DNA of 25,824 bases from Amphimedon queenslandica (taxonomy: Eukaryota > Porifera > Demospongiae > Haplosclerida > Niphatidae): positions 1 to 25,824 of the forward strand of contig NW_003547097.1 of assembly GCF_000090795.2 (NCBI RefSeq), given 5' to 3'. Under the pieces are notes generated by a model, which searched no databases, was not told the DNA's origin, and saw only the letters and a list, made by a program, of their open reading frames with translations. Made by a program: the position numbers and the translations under genes. Below, piece by piece: positions 9,509 through 21,454 of the stretch (position 1 is its first letter; each line of letters opens with the position of its first letter).

Positions 9509-10236
9509 GATGTGAGTACTGTGACTGCGTGGTCAACACGCTCTATCACTATTTCCAGGTGTGCAATCCATGCATTATTTCTTTTATTGCTTTTTCAACA
9601 ATGTGATTTCTCTGCAAGCTATTGTGTTCTGAGATTGAAGGCTAACCAAGGAATGTTTTGTTTGGTTGCCTATGTATCTGTTGTTGCTAAATTTGGATAT
9701 TTTAGAACCTTTCCGAACAGTTAACACTGACAAAAGGGAGGAGAGACTTTTGTGCATGAGGTACATCTAATGCTCTTTCATAGATATACAAACACATGGA
9801 TGGAAAAAAGAGTCAGATCATTTCATTAACATTTAAATGGGAGCGGCTAAATTTGAAAATCTAGCCTTGTCACAGTTAAAAAGAGATAGTCAGGGATATT
9901 TTTCAAAGCTCGAAAAAATCCACTGTCTATAGACTTTATAAAATCTGAGAAGTCTCCAGCGTTGGAAACTTTAGCTGCATAAAGTTCTGTTTTGAAAGTA
10001 GTCAGTGGCGTCTTCAGGATCACCAAAGAAGGGGGTACACACCCGCACACAAAAGAGCGCAGCAAAATTTTATGCAGGTCATTAATTATTCATGAGGGCA
10101 TGACCAATTTTAATTAATTACAAAAATGTTCATAATGTTTAATAAAAGTACAAAATGGTCGCTATGGCTCATCATAATAATTATTATTCATAATGGAAAG
10201 TCCAGTCTTCTATTTGCAAAATCCTTTATTACATCT
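9509..10236. other. Gene-poor stretch between transposase fragments
   Basis: Open frames at 9512-9724 (+), 9584-9766 (-) and 9847-10065 (-) show no motif I recognise. The minus strand near 9530-9700 could hold eroded upstream exons of the P-like transposase. The segment 10099-10128 (GGCATGACCAATTTTAATTAATTAC) resembles 21812-21840, so it is part of a dispersed repeat. Confidence 0.4.
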
Positions 10237-11560
<1,324 letters not shown>

Positions 11561-11896
11561 GCAATGGAAAAGAGAAGTGGGCGTGGTCTCGAGGTTGTGA
11601 TACTAGGCTCTCTTGCTTGCTTTTTTTCTTCACATGTGAAATAAGGAAAGCTCTAATTCATTGCTAGACATTGCACATGCACTTGCTCTATTGTTTGATG
11701 TCATAATTCCAATGGAACCTCTCTTAACAGACACTCAATGTAATGGTCACCTTCACTGCAACAGTCAAATGATATTTCACGATTGAAACAGCATTGCTTT
11801 GTAGGCTTTTCAACCTCTTTGTTTTGGTCAATGTATTTAACCAGCAACAGCCACTCCCAAAGCATATTGTACAGACATTTTGTGGGCGTGTCGGCA

Positions 11897-12737
11897 TTAA
11901 TTAGCTATTTCTAATAAAAGCATCACATTATTAACTATTTTACTTATTTAATGCTTGCCTAAATCATTCAATATATGTGACCCAATATGAGAAAACCAGG
12001 CTATCTGCGGGATTTGTCAATTTGAGATATGGCTTCCCAAAGTTGTGACAGTGGTACCTTATCAAAACTGAGATTTTATCAAAAATGTATTGCATGAAGA
12101 ATTTCCTTTCATTTGATACCAAGTTCACCCATAAATAAGTTGGCAGAGGTAATTTACAGACCTTTCTTTACGTTGTGCACCATGTAAATGATGCAAGATT
12201 TGTGGATAAAAATGACTGTAACTCAATTACACCCGTTTAGACTTCTTTTTGCATAAATAATCATAACTCAGCACTAGATGTGTTAAATGACATGGAACAA
12301 AGACCAAAATATAGTAAAAAGTATGCTTAATTAAGCAGAGCATAAATCTTAATTTTCAATTTTGGAGCATTTAGCCTGGTTTTCTCATTTCGGGTCACAT
12401 ATATTGTAGGACCATGCAGCTTATAAATACAAAGTATCTCTAGTCCATAAACAGCTCCATTGATCACTCTGTCTCCCGTCACTTTTACCATGCCTTTGTT
12501 TAAGTTTCTTTTAAGGAACTGTCAAAACAGTGGTGCTAAATGAAATGGTATATGCCCTACTACAGTTTTATCATGCAGAATGATTGCAACAGCATTTTCA
12601 TCATTAATATTGTCATGTTCAGGCATGAAAGATAAGGAATCTCCAAAAGAAGGCTTTCAAATATCAATGTAAGCATGATATCCTCTAACAAAGAAATGAA
12701 TTTCCACACTAGAATAGTTAGCCACCAAGGTCGCCAT
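11897..12737 (-). pseudogene. Small HIRAN-domain protein gene, interrupted by a MITE
   Basis: From ATG (12735-12737) on the minus strand the reading gives MATLVANYSSVEIHFFVRGY, then IDI, PSFGDSLSFMPEHDNINDEN, AVAIILHDKTVVGHIPFHLA, MVKVTGDRVI and LEILCIYKLHGP. This is a near-complete HIRAN domain (VRGYH...G..L...E..N..D..AVA....VGH.P....VTG). A 428-bp MITE (11974-12401) interrupts it; joining across the empty site continues in frame with ILNDLGKH and ISKIVNNVMLLLEIAN to TAA at 11897-11899, about 136 codons. In-frame TGA codons at 12657-12659 and 12522-12524 fall where the family has tryptophan, and there is one further stop after GKH. HIRAN binds single-stranded DNA ends. The gene is divergent to the Tigger transposase. 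Confidence 0.75.
11974..12401. mobile_element. 428-bp MITE with TATGTGACCC ends, TA duplication
   Basis: Left end TATGTGACCCAATATGAGAA and right end (reverse) TATGTGACCCGAAATGAGAA, both continuing AACCAGGCT, form inverted repeats of about 30 bp. TA flanks both sides (11972-11973 and 12402-12403). The predicted empty site, CAATATTG on the plus strand, restores the reading frame of the HIRAN gene it interrupts. The interior has no coding capacity. TA duplication suggests mobilisation by a Tc1/mariner-type transposase. Confidence 0.9.
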
Positions 12738-13765
12738 TAATTGTACCTGTCGCTTGGCATGTAGTCACATGGTCAGTAAATGCAGCTGCTAGTGAAGCCA
12801 CGTGTGAACTGATGACTTACTGAACTGTGAAACATGGGAGCTGATAAGATGATAGTTCATTTAAATCTAGAAAATTAATTGAAGCCATAAAGGCAGCAGA
12901 GAAAAAGGAGTATAAGAATTTTGGCAGAAAAGTTCAGTTGTGGTCGAACTCAGATAGCTGAACTATTAAAGAAAAAAAATGATACACTTCCTGCTTACTC
13001 ATCAAATGCTTCAAAAAGCAAACAAGTGATCAGGCCTAAGCAATCAGAGTATGCTGTGTTAAATCAAACTTTGCATGATTGGTACAACTTAGCTTTCCTT
13101 AAAACTATATATCCTGGTGGGCCACAAAGAATGGAAAAAGCCAAGACTTGCTGCAGTTCCTTGTAAATGCAACTTCAAAGCCAGTAATGGTTGGCTTGAC
13201 AAATGTTATCACATTAGGCCAGTTAAAAAAGTGGTGAATTTTGGGATGTAGCTGGAGAAACTGTTTGAGTCATGGAAAGAATGGTTACCAGAACTATTAC
13301 AGGGTTATGAAGCAAAGAATATTTGGAGCTTACATGGGACAGGATGCCTTAGAGAGCTTTACCATAAAGGGGTTTTGCCAGAAGAATGTAAAGGTGGGCA
13401 GAAGACAAAGGAAAGATTAACAATTGCTTTCACATCTAATGCTGTAGGTATAGAAATCCCGATTGTCATCTGAAAGTCTAAAAGCCTCAATGTTTTAGTG
13501 GCATTAATAAGAGTCAATTACCAGTGCAATATTATGACCAGAATAATGCATGGATGACAGGTGAGATGCTTTCTGAAATTTTAGCCAAAATAAATAGTCA
13601 ATTCATGGCTAATTTTGTTCTATTGCTCTACTTCTTGACAATGCAGGTTGTCACCCTAATGATGTTGAATGCAAACATAGAAATATCACACAAATTTGGT
13701 TACAAGCCAATGCAATGTCAAAGCTAGAACTGTTAGACCTTGGAAATTTCAGATTTGTTAAACTT

Positions 13766-14970
13766 ACCATAATCATAAATAGTAGAGTTAAAAGGGATTG
13801 GAAACAGCTCACGTGATCCCATGGCAATGAATGGAGAATGTGCGTTGCAATCCGTGTCCAAAGAATTCAATTAATTTTTATTACCTTGAGGATGAACCAG
13901 AGGACATTATCTAGGTTTATTTGCAAGATAGTTTGTAACTGAGGTAGCTCTTGTCGTTAATAATGTTGTATACTGATATGACTACTTATAGAAATTTTAA
14001 AAATACATAATTACACCTGCAATCTTTTTAGTCATAACTTACATAAAAACAGTTTTGTACCTATAACTTACCATCAAAGGATAAACAGTGAAAGCCTATA
14101 GCATACCAGGCAACTATAAGTAGACCTGCATGCCAATAGCACACTTTTAAATCTTATTCAATACTCTTGTAGTAGTAATGGAAACTTTCAGAGAAAATAT
14201 ATTGTCTTCTTTTGTACCTCTACCAGCAGTACTGAAGATCCTACGGTAACAATTTCTGCTAGAGTGATTACTGAAGTGGAACTTTAGTGCAATGGCTTAT
14301 AATTTTACTTGTAAGTTGTTCTTTATAGATCGTGAGACAAAAAGTAAAAATTAGACATTTATAAACAAAATTCTTTAAAAAATATAATAATTTATCCCTA
14401 TAAATGATGCTGTCTATATTTCTGCTTTCGAATATACAGAACAAAATAATTTTGATGATAAGTTTATGTTAATTTCTAAAATGTGGCTGTGAACTGTCAC
14501 ATGCATGTGCATTAGTGCCAGAGCAAACCAAAAGGCACTAAATAATATTGATTTTCATGCAGAAGAACTTTAGTCTTTATTGCTGTTCCACTTTGCCTTT
14601 ATTAGAGGAAACTTTTTTGATATTTAGTATCCTTTTAAGTTTTAACAACCACCAGGAGCACTGGAGGAGGCTTACAGAGCTACCGTATAACGGGAAATTT
14701 TGGAGGGAATTAAATTTGGCGAATTTGGCGTTATGATAGCCATTCGCCAAAATTAAATCTGCCATTTTGAGCCATTATATGCATGCTCAATGGCACATGG
14801 CCACCAATTCGCCAAATTAAAATCCGCCAATCACCAAAATTTAGCAATTCGCCAAATTTTAGTCAATCCAAAATTTTCCGCTATACGGTAGCTATCTGGA
14901 GCCATTACTGCATACGGACACGGAGTGAAACAGGAAAGCGTTGGGGTTTCCAATCCCTTTTAACTCTAAT
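13766..14970. other. Insertion inside the Tigger transposase
   Basis: Similarity to the transposase stops after NFRFVKLT (~13765) and resumes at YHKLLLKSV (~14971), so this block is foreign to the gene. It contains the MITE 14681-14890 and otherwise AT-rich DNA with no domain I recognise. A TTAGTGCC...GGCACTAA hairpin lies near 14513-14540. The edges show no clear target duplication, so the insertion mechanism is unknown. Confidence 0.55.
14681..14890. mobile_element. MITE with TACCGTATAACGG ends, second copy
   Basis: Left end TACCGTATAACGGGAAATTT and right end (reverse) TACCGTATAGCGGAAAATTT are inverted repeats with two mismatches, and TA sits at each outer edge. The interior is built from repeated TTCGCCAAA / TTTGGCGAA words and differs completely from the copy at 5805-6028, although the terminal ~20 bases are shared. 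Confidence 0.9.
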
Positions 14971-15700
14971 ATTTATGCTATCATAAACTGTTGCTAAAGT
15001 CTGTGAAGTCAAAAATTGATGTGTCATACTGGTTCTGAACTTCCTAAATCACTCAATTATCTCCGTGCTATTGGATGGATAGCTCAGGCCTGGAACAGTA
15101 TTCAAGAGTCAACATCTTATGATGGCAATGTTATTTCAAGAATTAAAGGTGATCCTTTTGAAAACCTTGATAGCTGTCAAGAACTTCAAGGATTGGTAGA
15201 TGAAGCAATGCAAGGAAAGAGATGTTCTGCTGAGGAATATATCAGTGATGATGATCTTCACTTTCGTTTTGATGTTTCAAATGATCAATGGGAACAAGAA
15301 TTTTTCACAATAGTACTTTCTGCTCAAGAAAATAGTGAAAATGATGTTCAGAGCGATACTGAAAAATCATACGACAAAACAGTTTTGATAACTGAACCAA
15401 AAATCAAAAGTATGAAGGATGCTATTTTGTTACTGGATAAAGTACAATACTTTAAAGTTATCACAGTTATGGCAACCCATCATCACTTTCTCTTACTGCA
15501 GAAAATTTAGCTGATATTTATTGTAAGAAATTAGTTCAGACATCAATTAATGATTATTTAAAATAATTGACATATATTATTATTGAGTTGACTTAAATTT
15601 ATATAAAAATAAATATTTAAATACCAACCTCCCTCTAAAGGACACCTCTTTATTAAGGACACAAATTTCTCAATATGTCCGTTAAATAGAGGTTCCACTG

Positions 15701-17113
15701 TTAATTTTCCTACTGTATGTTTCTGATAAAGTTTCTTAGATACATTACTGCATTATTACTAAAATGGTGACTTGTGAAACAATGGCTTTGGACTGCACAA
15801 TAACTTTAAATGTCCCTTTGTCCCATTGCAAGATGCATGTCAATTTTGGTTGCTATCTTCGTGTTTTAGCAACTGTATGTAGCTGTTATCCCAACTTTGG
15901 AAACTACTGCCCACAATATTACGTAAGTAATTTTTACCCGTCCACCAAAACGTTAATTGTCACTCGTTTGAAGATGCTGATCACATGGGAGGCGATTAGT
16001 GTCAAAATTATTATTGTTATGGCACAATAATGTGATAGTCAATAAAATTATAATGATAGATGACCCACCCATGTAATTACACCACCCACGGATGGATGTG
16101 TAAAAAGGTGTGGTTATGCTCAAATTGGCAGATCTAAGTCGTATAGAGTTGATGAGAGGAACAATCCAGGAATTGTCTCGATAAGATGGGTGAACAATGC
16201 ATCGTCAAATTCTTGACTTTATTGCACTCTCTATTGATCTAGCATATTGAGAGCTGCTTGCTGACAATATTGAAAATAGCCTATCACAGTCTCAAAAAGA
16301 GACCATTGAGACTGTACGTCATTCCTAAACTGTTATAAAGGAATTGAAACAAGGTCATTATAGATCAATATCTTTGTCAGTGACAATAGTACATAATGGT
16401 GTTGGTTGTGGTTCCCTAAAAAACTCTTCAATGTAATGAGCTACAATAAAGTGTCCTTTTTTATGTGAATAGTTTTAAATGTGTTTCTGCCATGCAGAAT
16501 ACAGCCATTTATTGATTGGTTTTAATAATCTTACTATACTACGTCCCAACTGAGTTTGGACCAAGAAAAACTAGATTAACTTTTCATAGGAATTTGGGAT
16601 AACGATGAGACTTTCACAGGTTTTTACTTGCTAAATACCACTTCAGGATCACAGGTCTTATGTCTCTCAACTCTTAGGAACTGTGAGAACCAGGTTCCAC
16701 CTTTAAACCCAATGGCATACCAATGCTAACCACAATGACGTTTTTTGATGTCACAGTCTACATATGCACATGTGTTCGAGCGCCCAAAATGATAATTCAT
16801 CTTTTATAAAGCTAATTGGAGAAAGATTGTCTGATAATGGTGGCCTCTAGGAAGACTAGTTGACTCCATCAGCTATTGTACTGCTTATCAGCAACAGCAA
16901 AACTGCTTTTGGAGCGAAAGAAGTGGCTATTGCTTATACACAAGTAATGGAAGCTATTTTAAAAATTATTATTATGCAAAAATATGATTTCAAAAATTTA
17001 AGACGCAAAAAATACATAAATAAGTATTCTTATTTTACTAAAAATAAATACAAAAATCACAGAACCCCAGAACTGCACCCTTAATAATTATTTTGGATAT
17101 ACATGTATGATAG
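15701..17113. other. Gene-poor stretch between the Tigger end and the P-like fragment
   Basis: The open frames at 15764-16030 and 16860-17084 show no motif. On the plus strand, 16113-16350 reads with few stops (LKLADLSRIELMRGTIQELS, later ENSLSQSQKETIETVRHS), which looks like an eroded coding remnant that I cannot identify. No terminal repeats were found. Confidence 0.4.
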
Positions 17114-18057
17114 GTAAATGAGAAATTCATTGAATGGAGGCAGTTGTGGAACCTATATAACATGGTATCTGATGTTGCTGTTGGATCTCTAGACCTTACA
17201 ATTTCACCCAAATTGAAATTGGAGCACTTAAAACTAATTTCTTCTTCTCGCATGTGAGTCAATCTAGCAGCACAGGTACAATGTACAAACGTAAATAATG
17301 TATGCTGTGTTACCTTACAATATTTATAGGTTTTGAGCGAAACTGTTGCTGATATTTTTACCTACATTGGAGATGAAAGTACTAAAGTAACCCAGAAGTT
17401 TGTCTTATTATTTGACAAGCTTTTTGATTGCTTGAATATAAGAGATGACACACAGTGGTGCCAGAAAGAAAAACCAGATTTGAAGCCATACAGGGAAATT
17501 GATGACGACAGATTTGAAGTAAGGTCATGACATGTACATGTATGTGTTTATACTTCACCTACATAGTGGTTGGAAGAAACTTTTCTTGGCTACTTAAATG
17601 AATGGAAAGCTAGTGTTATAAGTCGTACTGATTTGAGTAAAGATGCACAGAGTAAACTGTTGTTAAGCCGTGAGACTCAGGAAGGACTATAGATTACAGG
17701 TACATGCACATATTACATGTGTACGTCATGAAGCAAACAATATCTTTTATAGTAAAGTCATTTATTGAGATAACGAAATTTCTACTTACAGAAAATCCTG
17801 GAGATTTCTTTCTCTGTGAGTGATTATCCCAGGATCTTTTAGAACATTATTTTGGCAAGCAGAGGGTACGTGGAGGTACAAACAACAATCTGAACATGCA
17901 ACAATGCCTTAATAATGCAGCTGCAATTTGAGTACAGAAATCTCTGGCAACTAATCCCATTCATGGTAATTGTAAGAGAAAATTGGTAGATTGTGAAGAG
18001 GTGGTTGATGATACCCCTTTACCAAAACGTAAAAGGCGAAAATTATCTAAGGTCTAA
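17114..18057 (+). pseudogene. P element-like (THAP9-type) transposase, C-terminal half, four exons
   Basis: Four exons: 17114-17275 (162 bp), 17330-17518 (189), 17567-17699 (133), 17753-18057 (305), joined by GT-AG introns of 54, 48 and 53 bp; the phases (0, 0, 1) agree at every junction. The reading gives VNEKFIEWRQLWNLY, LKLEHLKLISSSRM-VNLAAQ, VLSETVADIF, KFVLLFDKLFDCLNIR, DLKPYREIDDDRFE, WLEETFLGYLNEWKASVISR, KLLLSRETQEGL, KSFIEITKFLLTENPGDFFL, SQDLLEHYFGKQR and a basic tail PKRKRRKLSKV before TAA. This is the C-terminal region of P-type transposases. Four premature stops break it (17255, 17690, 17821, 17929), all where Arg or Lys is expected. The gene begins at an acceptor, so upstream exons are absent here; a matching N-half lies at 8747-9508 on the minus strand. 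Confidence 0.85.
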
Positions 18058-18248
18058 TTGTAACTGTAAATTGTAATGCTCTCCCTCTCTCTAATTAAAA
18101 TAAGTGTTGTAATATTCAAAGTAAATGTATATTACTTTATATGGTTCTTTCTATTTCTCTCTCTTTCTCTTATTATAAACTTACTCTGGCTCTCCTAATT
18201 TTTTAAAAGAATTTTTTATCTAGTACATTAAATGACAAAATTATAATA
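18058..18248. other. Convergent intergenic spacer
   Basis: 190 bases separate the stop of the P-like transposase (+) from the stop of the uncharacterised gene (-). The sequence is CT-rich (CTCTCCCTCTCTCTAATT, CTCTCTCTTTCTCT) with AT runs, as expected for a shared 3' region. An ATTAAA lies at 18095-18100 on the plus strand. Confidence 0.5.
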
Positions 18249-19215
18249 TTAATTTTGTAGTGCCTTCCTGAAGCTACCTGCTTTCTGTGTAGTTTCCATG
18301 TGACTCTGTTTGTATTCTTCCATCCAGGTTGAGGCAAGTGAAAAACCTCTGATTGTGACCCAAAGCGATACAATTTCAGATAAAAGTTATTCACAGTCTT
18401 CTGGAGAATCAATGTCCTGGGACGTTAGAGCCCAGTAAAATTGTAAATCTTCATCCTCCATCACCTTTTTGATAAAAACTTTCTTGAAGGTATCTTAATC
18501 AGATTGGTTAATGACATGACGAAGAAGTAAACAACAAACTTACTTTTCTAATTCAATGAAATAAGTGAACGTAATGTCATTTATAGGCATCAATATGTTC
18601 TAATTCGTCTCCATCATCTGTTGTAACAGTCATTTGCCCCAAACACTGTTCATATTGCGAATAAGTATCACTAGATTTATTTTCATACTTCTTTAAAAGA
18701 GTATGAACGACATAACTGCAAACATAACGCATAGAATTCTTCTTATGTAAAGTAAGAGCATCTTTTAAGAGTGCTGCACCGGATTGCTTTTCTGTGGCAC
18801 AATGCTCCTTTACAAGGATTCCAAATGTTTCTTCAAATAGTGACTGCTGGGGTATGCAGTATAGATCTGAATCAGCCCACGAGGTTGACATTTTCAAACT
18901 CTGAATTAGTTCTTTCTACGATGTAAAAAGTATAATGCTGGTGTCTAATCTGAGTTTATAATATTCTCTCCATAGGTTCTCTTTTATTGTGCTTTTTACA
19001 CGATACTTCTTGCTAACAGCATTGATCAAATCATGAAGACAGAGAGTCACTTCACTGTTGAACTTGCAAAATGGCTCTGTAAATATCTTGTCTTCTATTA
19101 ATGAAAAGATTTTACGTAAAATGTCTGTAGCACTGCTCGATGTAGGAAGAGTGGCCTGCAAATAGACGAAAGCTAATCGGGTAGCTGTCAACTGTGCTCC
19201 AAAGGAAGTTGCCAT
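18249..19215 (-). pseudogene. Uncharacterised transposon-associated gene, convergent with P-like transposase
   Basis: From ATG at 19213-19215 the minus strand reads MATSFGAQLTATRLAFVYLQ, DILRKIFSLIEDKIF, FNSEVTLCLHDLINAVSKKY, REYYKLRLDTSII; TAG at 18916-18918 sits in place of a likely Trp; the same frame continues SLKMSTSWADSDLYCIPQQS, LFEETFGILVKEHC, NSMRYVCSYVVHTLLKKYEN, SQYEQCLGQM to TGA at 18577. A possible 50-bp intron (18494-18543, GTAAGT donor) precedes a C-terminal piece with MEDEDLQFYWALTSQDIDS, LWVTIRGFSLASTWMEEYKQ and KAGSFRKALQN, stop at 18249. The junction is one base out of frame. I know no named domain; the RYVCxYV...YxxCL and TIRGFSxAxxWxExYK motifs look like those of uncharacterised proteins near metazoan transposases. 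About 300 codons originally. Confidence 0.65.
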
Positions 19216-19284
19216 TTTTAGATTACGTAATGCAAAACACGGGTAGTTGGTAGAGATATTCCCGCTTCCAATCCAGTTCCCCTA

Positions 19285-20645
19285 CTCAATTTATGAATAA
19301 ATACACAACAGTGCATATAGCATAGACCAACTGCCTTAGCCTGTCACCTAAGGCGTGCTACTAGGGACACTACACTACATTTAAACATTAATGACATCAA
19401 AACCAATGGTTATATACGCTACAAAGTGAATCTGAGAGCATTTGAGCTAGTCCTGACTACATAGATACTTATGCTAATACACGCAGCAGTGCATAGGGCA
19501 TAGACCCACTGCCTTAGCCTGTGATGTCAGGCTTTCTAGCAGGGACACTGAACTAGATGTGCACATTCATGACATCAGTACCCATGGCTATCTATGCTAC
19601 AAAGTGAATCTGATATCATTTCAGCTATTCCTAAACATATACGTACTGGTGTAGTGTATTATTGAGCGCAAATCCAAAATATTTCTTTATTTGTCTTAAT
19701 TCAAGATAGGGACCATGAAAGTGGCTAGAGTTTTTAGCACATCTAGTTTTATTTTTTACTGTAGTATTCAGACATGTAAATAGTTAATTCCATTTCCAGT
19801 CTATTGCTTCATTCAAATATTTACACAGCCGTGCTTATAGCATAGACCCACTGCCTTAGCCTGTCATATCAGGCTTGCTAGTAGGGACTCTAAACTACAT
19901 TTAAACATTAATGACATGAATACCAATGGTTATCTATGCTACAAAGTAAATCTGATATCATTTGAGCTATTGCTGAATACATACATACTTATGCAGTATG
20001 TTACTAAGCACAAAGCCAAAAAATTTTTTTTATTCAAGATAGGGACCATGAAATTGGCTAGTATTGTTTTCAACACCAAGTTTATTTTTTACAGTAGTAT
20101 TTAGACATCTAACAAGTTGATTTCATTCCTAGTCTAATGCTTCATTCAAATATATACGCAGCAGTGCATATAGCACACATCCAATGCATTAGCCTGTCAC
20201 ATCAGGCTTGCTAGTATGGACTCTAAACTACTTTTAACATTAATGACATCAAGTCCAATGGTTCATACGCTGCAAAGTTAATCTGATGGCATTTGAGGTA
20301 ATCCTGACTACATACGTACATATGCATATGCACACAGCAGTGCATAGGGCATAGACGCAATGCCTTAGCCTGTGACCTCATGCTTTCCAGCATAGACTCT
20401 AAACTACATGTACACATTCATGACATCAATAGCAATGGCTATCTATGTTACAAAGTGAATCTGATATTAATTGAGCTATTCCTGAAGACATACATACTTG
20501 TGCAGTGTCTTACTTGGCTCAAAGCCAAAATAATTTTTCATTTTGTTAAATTCAAGATAGGGAACCTGAATGAGTTAGTATTGTTTACAAGAACTATTGT
20601 TATTCTTTACAGTAAAATTTAGACATCTTGTAGTGACTGTATTTG
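19285..20645. repeat. Satellite-like array with alternating unit types
   Basis: The marker GTGCATATAGCATAGACC (or a variant) starts at 19311, 19489, 19831, 20164 and 20340, so spacings are 178, 342, 333 and 176. A short unit of about 177 bp alternates with a long unit of about 335 bp that carries an extra block (AAGATAGGGACCATGAAA... and TTCATTCAAATAT). Every unit contains CTGCCTTAGCCTGT, TTCATGACATCA or TTAATGACATCA, and CTACAAAGTGAATCTGAT. The open frames at 19916-20104, 20223-20417 and 20380-20622 are repeat sequence. Confidence 0.9.
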
Positions 20646-20654
20646 CATACATGA

Positions 20655-20840
20655 ATTATTATTGTTATTGTTGTAATTATTATTGTTAGTGTTATTATTG
20701 TTGTTACTATTATTGTTATTATTATTATTATTATCATTATTATTATTGTTGTTAATACTAAGAATTGAGAGATATTATTATTATTACTATTGTTATTATT
20801 GGTTATTAGTGATTATGTTAGTTATGATTAGTTATGAGTA
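20655..20840. repeat. TTA/TTG trinucleotide microsatellite
   Basis: An imperfect run of TTATTG and TTATTA interrupted near 20757-20775 by AATACTAAGAATTGAGAG. The leucine/tyrosine-rich open frame at 20683-20874 is simply the translation of this run. It interrupts the satellite array, which resumes at 21085. Confidence 0.95.
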
Positions 20841-21084
20841 TGATAGTGAACATGTGTACTGCTACTATTTTTAGAATGTTAGAGAGTTCTTTGTCTATTG
20901 TTATTCTATTGTCAGTCAGTTCTCTCTTGTGCTCTCTCCCTCATGTATTGATTGTCCTGGACATTCTCCCTCTCTTCTTCCTTCTTTCTTAAACTTAAAA
21001 GTATAATTATAACACTGTCAACTGTTGCGCCAATACTGCGCGTTAGCAGCTGATAGCACAGTGAAGGGAGTAAACATCACAATC
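20841..21084. other. Pyrimidine-rich spacer
   Basis: Contains TTCTCTCTTGTGCTCTCTCC and CTCTCTTCTTCCTTCTTTCT; no open frame. It separates the two parts of the satellite. Confidence 0.5.
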
Positions 21085-21432
21085 TAACTTGTTGATTTCG
21101 TTCCAATTTTTACTTCATTCGAATATATATGCAGCGGTGCATATAGCATAGACCCACTGCCTTACCTTGTCACATCAGGCATGCTACAAGAGACTCTAAA
21201 CTACATTTAAACATTAATGAAATCAATTCCAATGGTTATATACGCTTCAAAGTTAATCTGATGGCATTTGATGTAATTCTGACTACATACATATTTATGC
21301 ATATACACACAGCAGTGACCCAATGCATTAGCCTGTGACCTCATGCTTTCCAGCATTAACTACATGTACATTCATGACATCAGTACCAATAGTTATCTAG
21401 TGAATCTGATATCAATTGAGCTATTCCTGAAT
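21085..21432. repeat. Continuation of the satellite array
   Basis: One short unit (marker at 21137) followed by a truncated second unit (marker remnant at 21315, spacing 178), with the same CATAGACCCACTGCCTTA, CATTTAAACATTAATG and AATCTGATATCAATTGAGCT phrases as 19285-20645. It ends near CTATTCCTGAATAG, only about 20 bases before a splice acceptor. Confidence 0.9.
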
Positions 21433-21454
21433 AGAATAAATTATTAATTTTCAG

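Larger units (their letters stand above)
12834..15510 (+). pseudogene. Tigger-like (pogo) transposase pseudogene, split by an insertion
   Basis: N-terminal CENP-B-like HTH: KLIEAIKAAEKKE, then after a one-base shift LAEKFSCGRTQIAELLKKK and SEYAVLNQTLHDWY (12860-13090). DDE domain: FKASNGWLDK (~13175), ESWKEWLPELLQGYEAKNIW (~13270), CKGGQKTKERLTIAF (~13390), YYDQNNAWMTGEMLSEILAK (~13528), LLLDNAGCHPNDVE (~13630) and SKLELLDLG (~13718). C-terminal part resumes near 14971 with YHKLLLKSVKSKID and, after a frameshift, GSELPKSLNYLRAIGWIAQA...CSAEEYISDDDLHF...EPKIKSMKDAILLLDKVQ (15016-15510). The first catalytic Asp is lost (WSLHGTG for the usual WxLDETG); the second (LLLDNAG) and third (LLDLG) remain. 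About 1.2 kb (13766-14970) is inserted. ATG at 12834 is a plausible start but needs a frameshift to reach the HTH. Confidence 0.85.
11710..15700. mobile_element. Tigger-like (pogo) DNA transposon carrying a HIRAN gene, with insertions
   Basis: Left end CAATGGAACCTCTCTTAACA (from 11710) and right end, read in reverse, CAGTGGAACCTCTATTTAAC (from 15700 inward), form terminal inverted repeats of about 25 bp with roughly three mismatches and one indel. They match the CAGTGGAACCTC type of Tigger ends. Between them lie a HIRAN gene (minus, stop 187 bases from the left end) and a Tigger transposase (plus, stop 190 bases from the right end), with start codons only about 96 bases apart. Removing the 428-bp MITE and about 1.2 kb inserted in the transposase leaves about 2.35 kb, a normal Tigger length. 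A clean TA target duplication is not visible at either edge, which is the main weakness. Confidence 0.6.

Noticed and set aside
15764-16030. 88-codon open frame (+)
   Set aside because: Begins just after the Tigger end; Cys/Tyr-rich with no recognised motif or splice context.
17038-17262. 74-codon open frame (-)
   Set aside because: Antisense shadow of exon 1 of the P-like C-half.
18494-18543. 50-bp intron joining the two parts of the uncharacterised convergent gene
   Set aside because: Donor is good but the junction is one base out of frame and two TGA codons precede it, so I did not assert it as an intron.
20683-20874. Leucine/tyrosine-rich open frame that could look like a membrane peptide
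   Set aside because: Direct translation of the TTA/TTG microsatellite.
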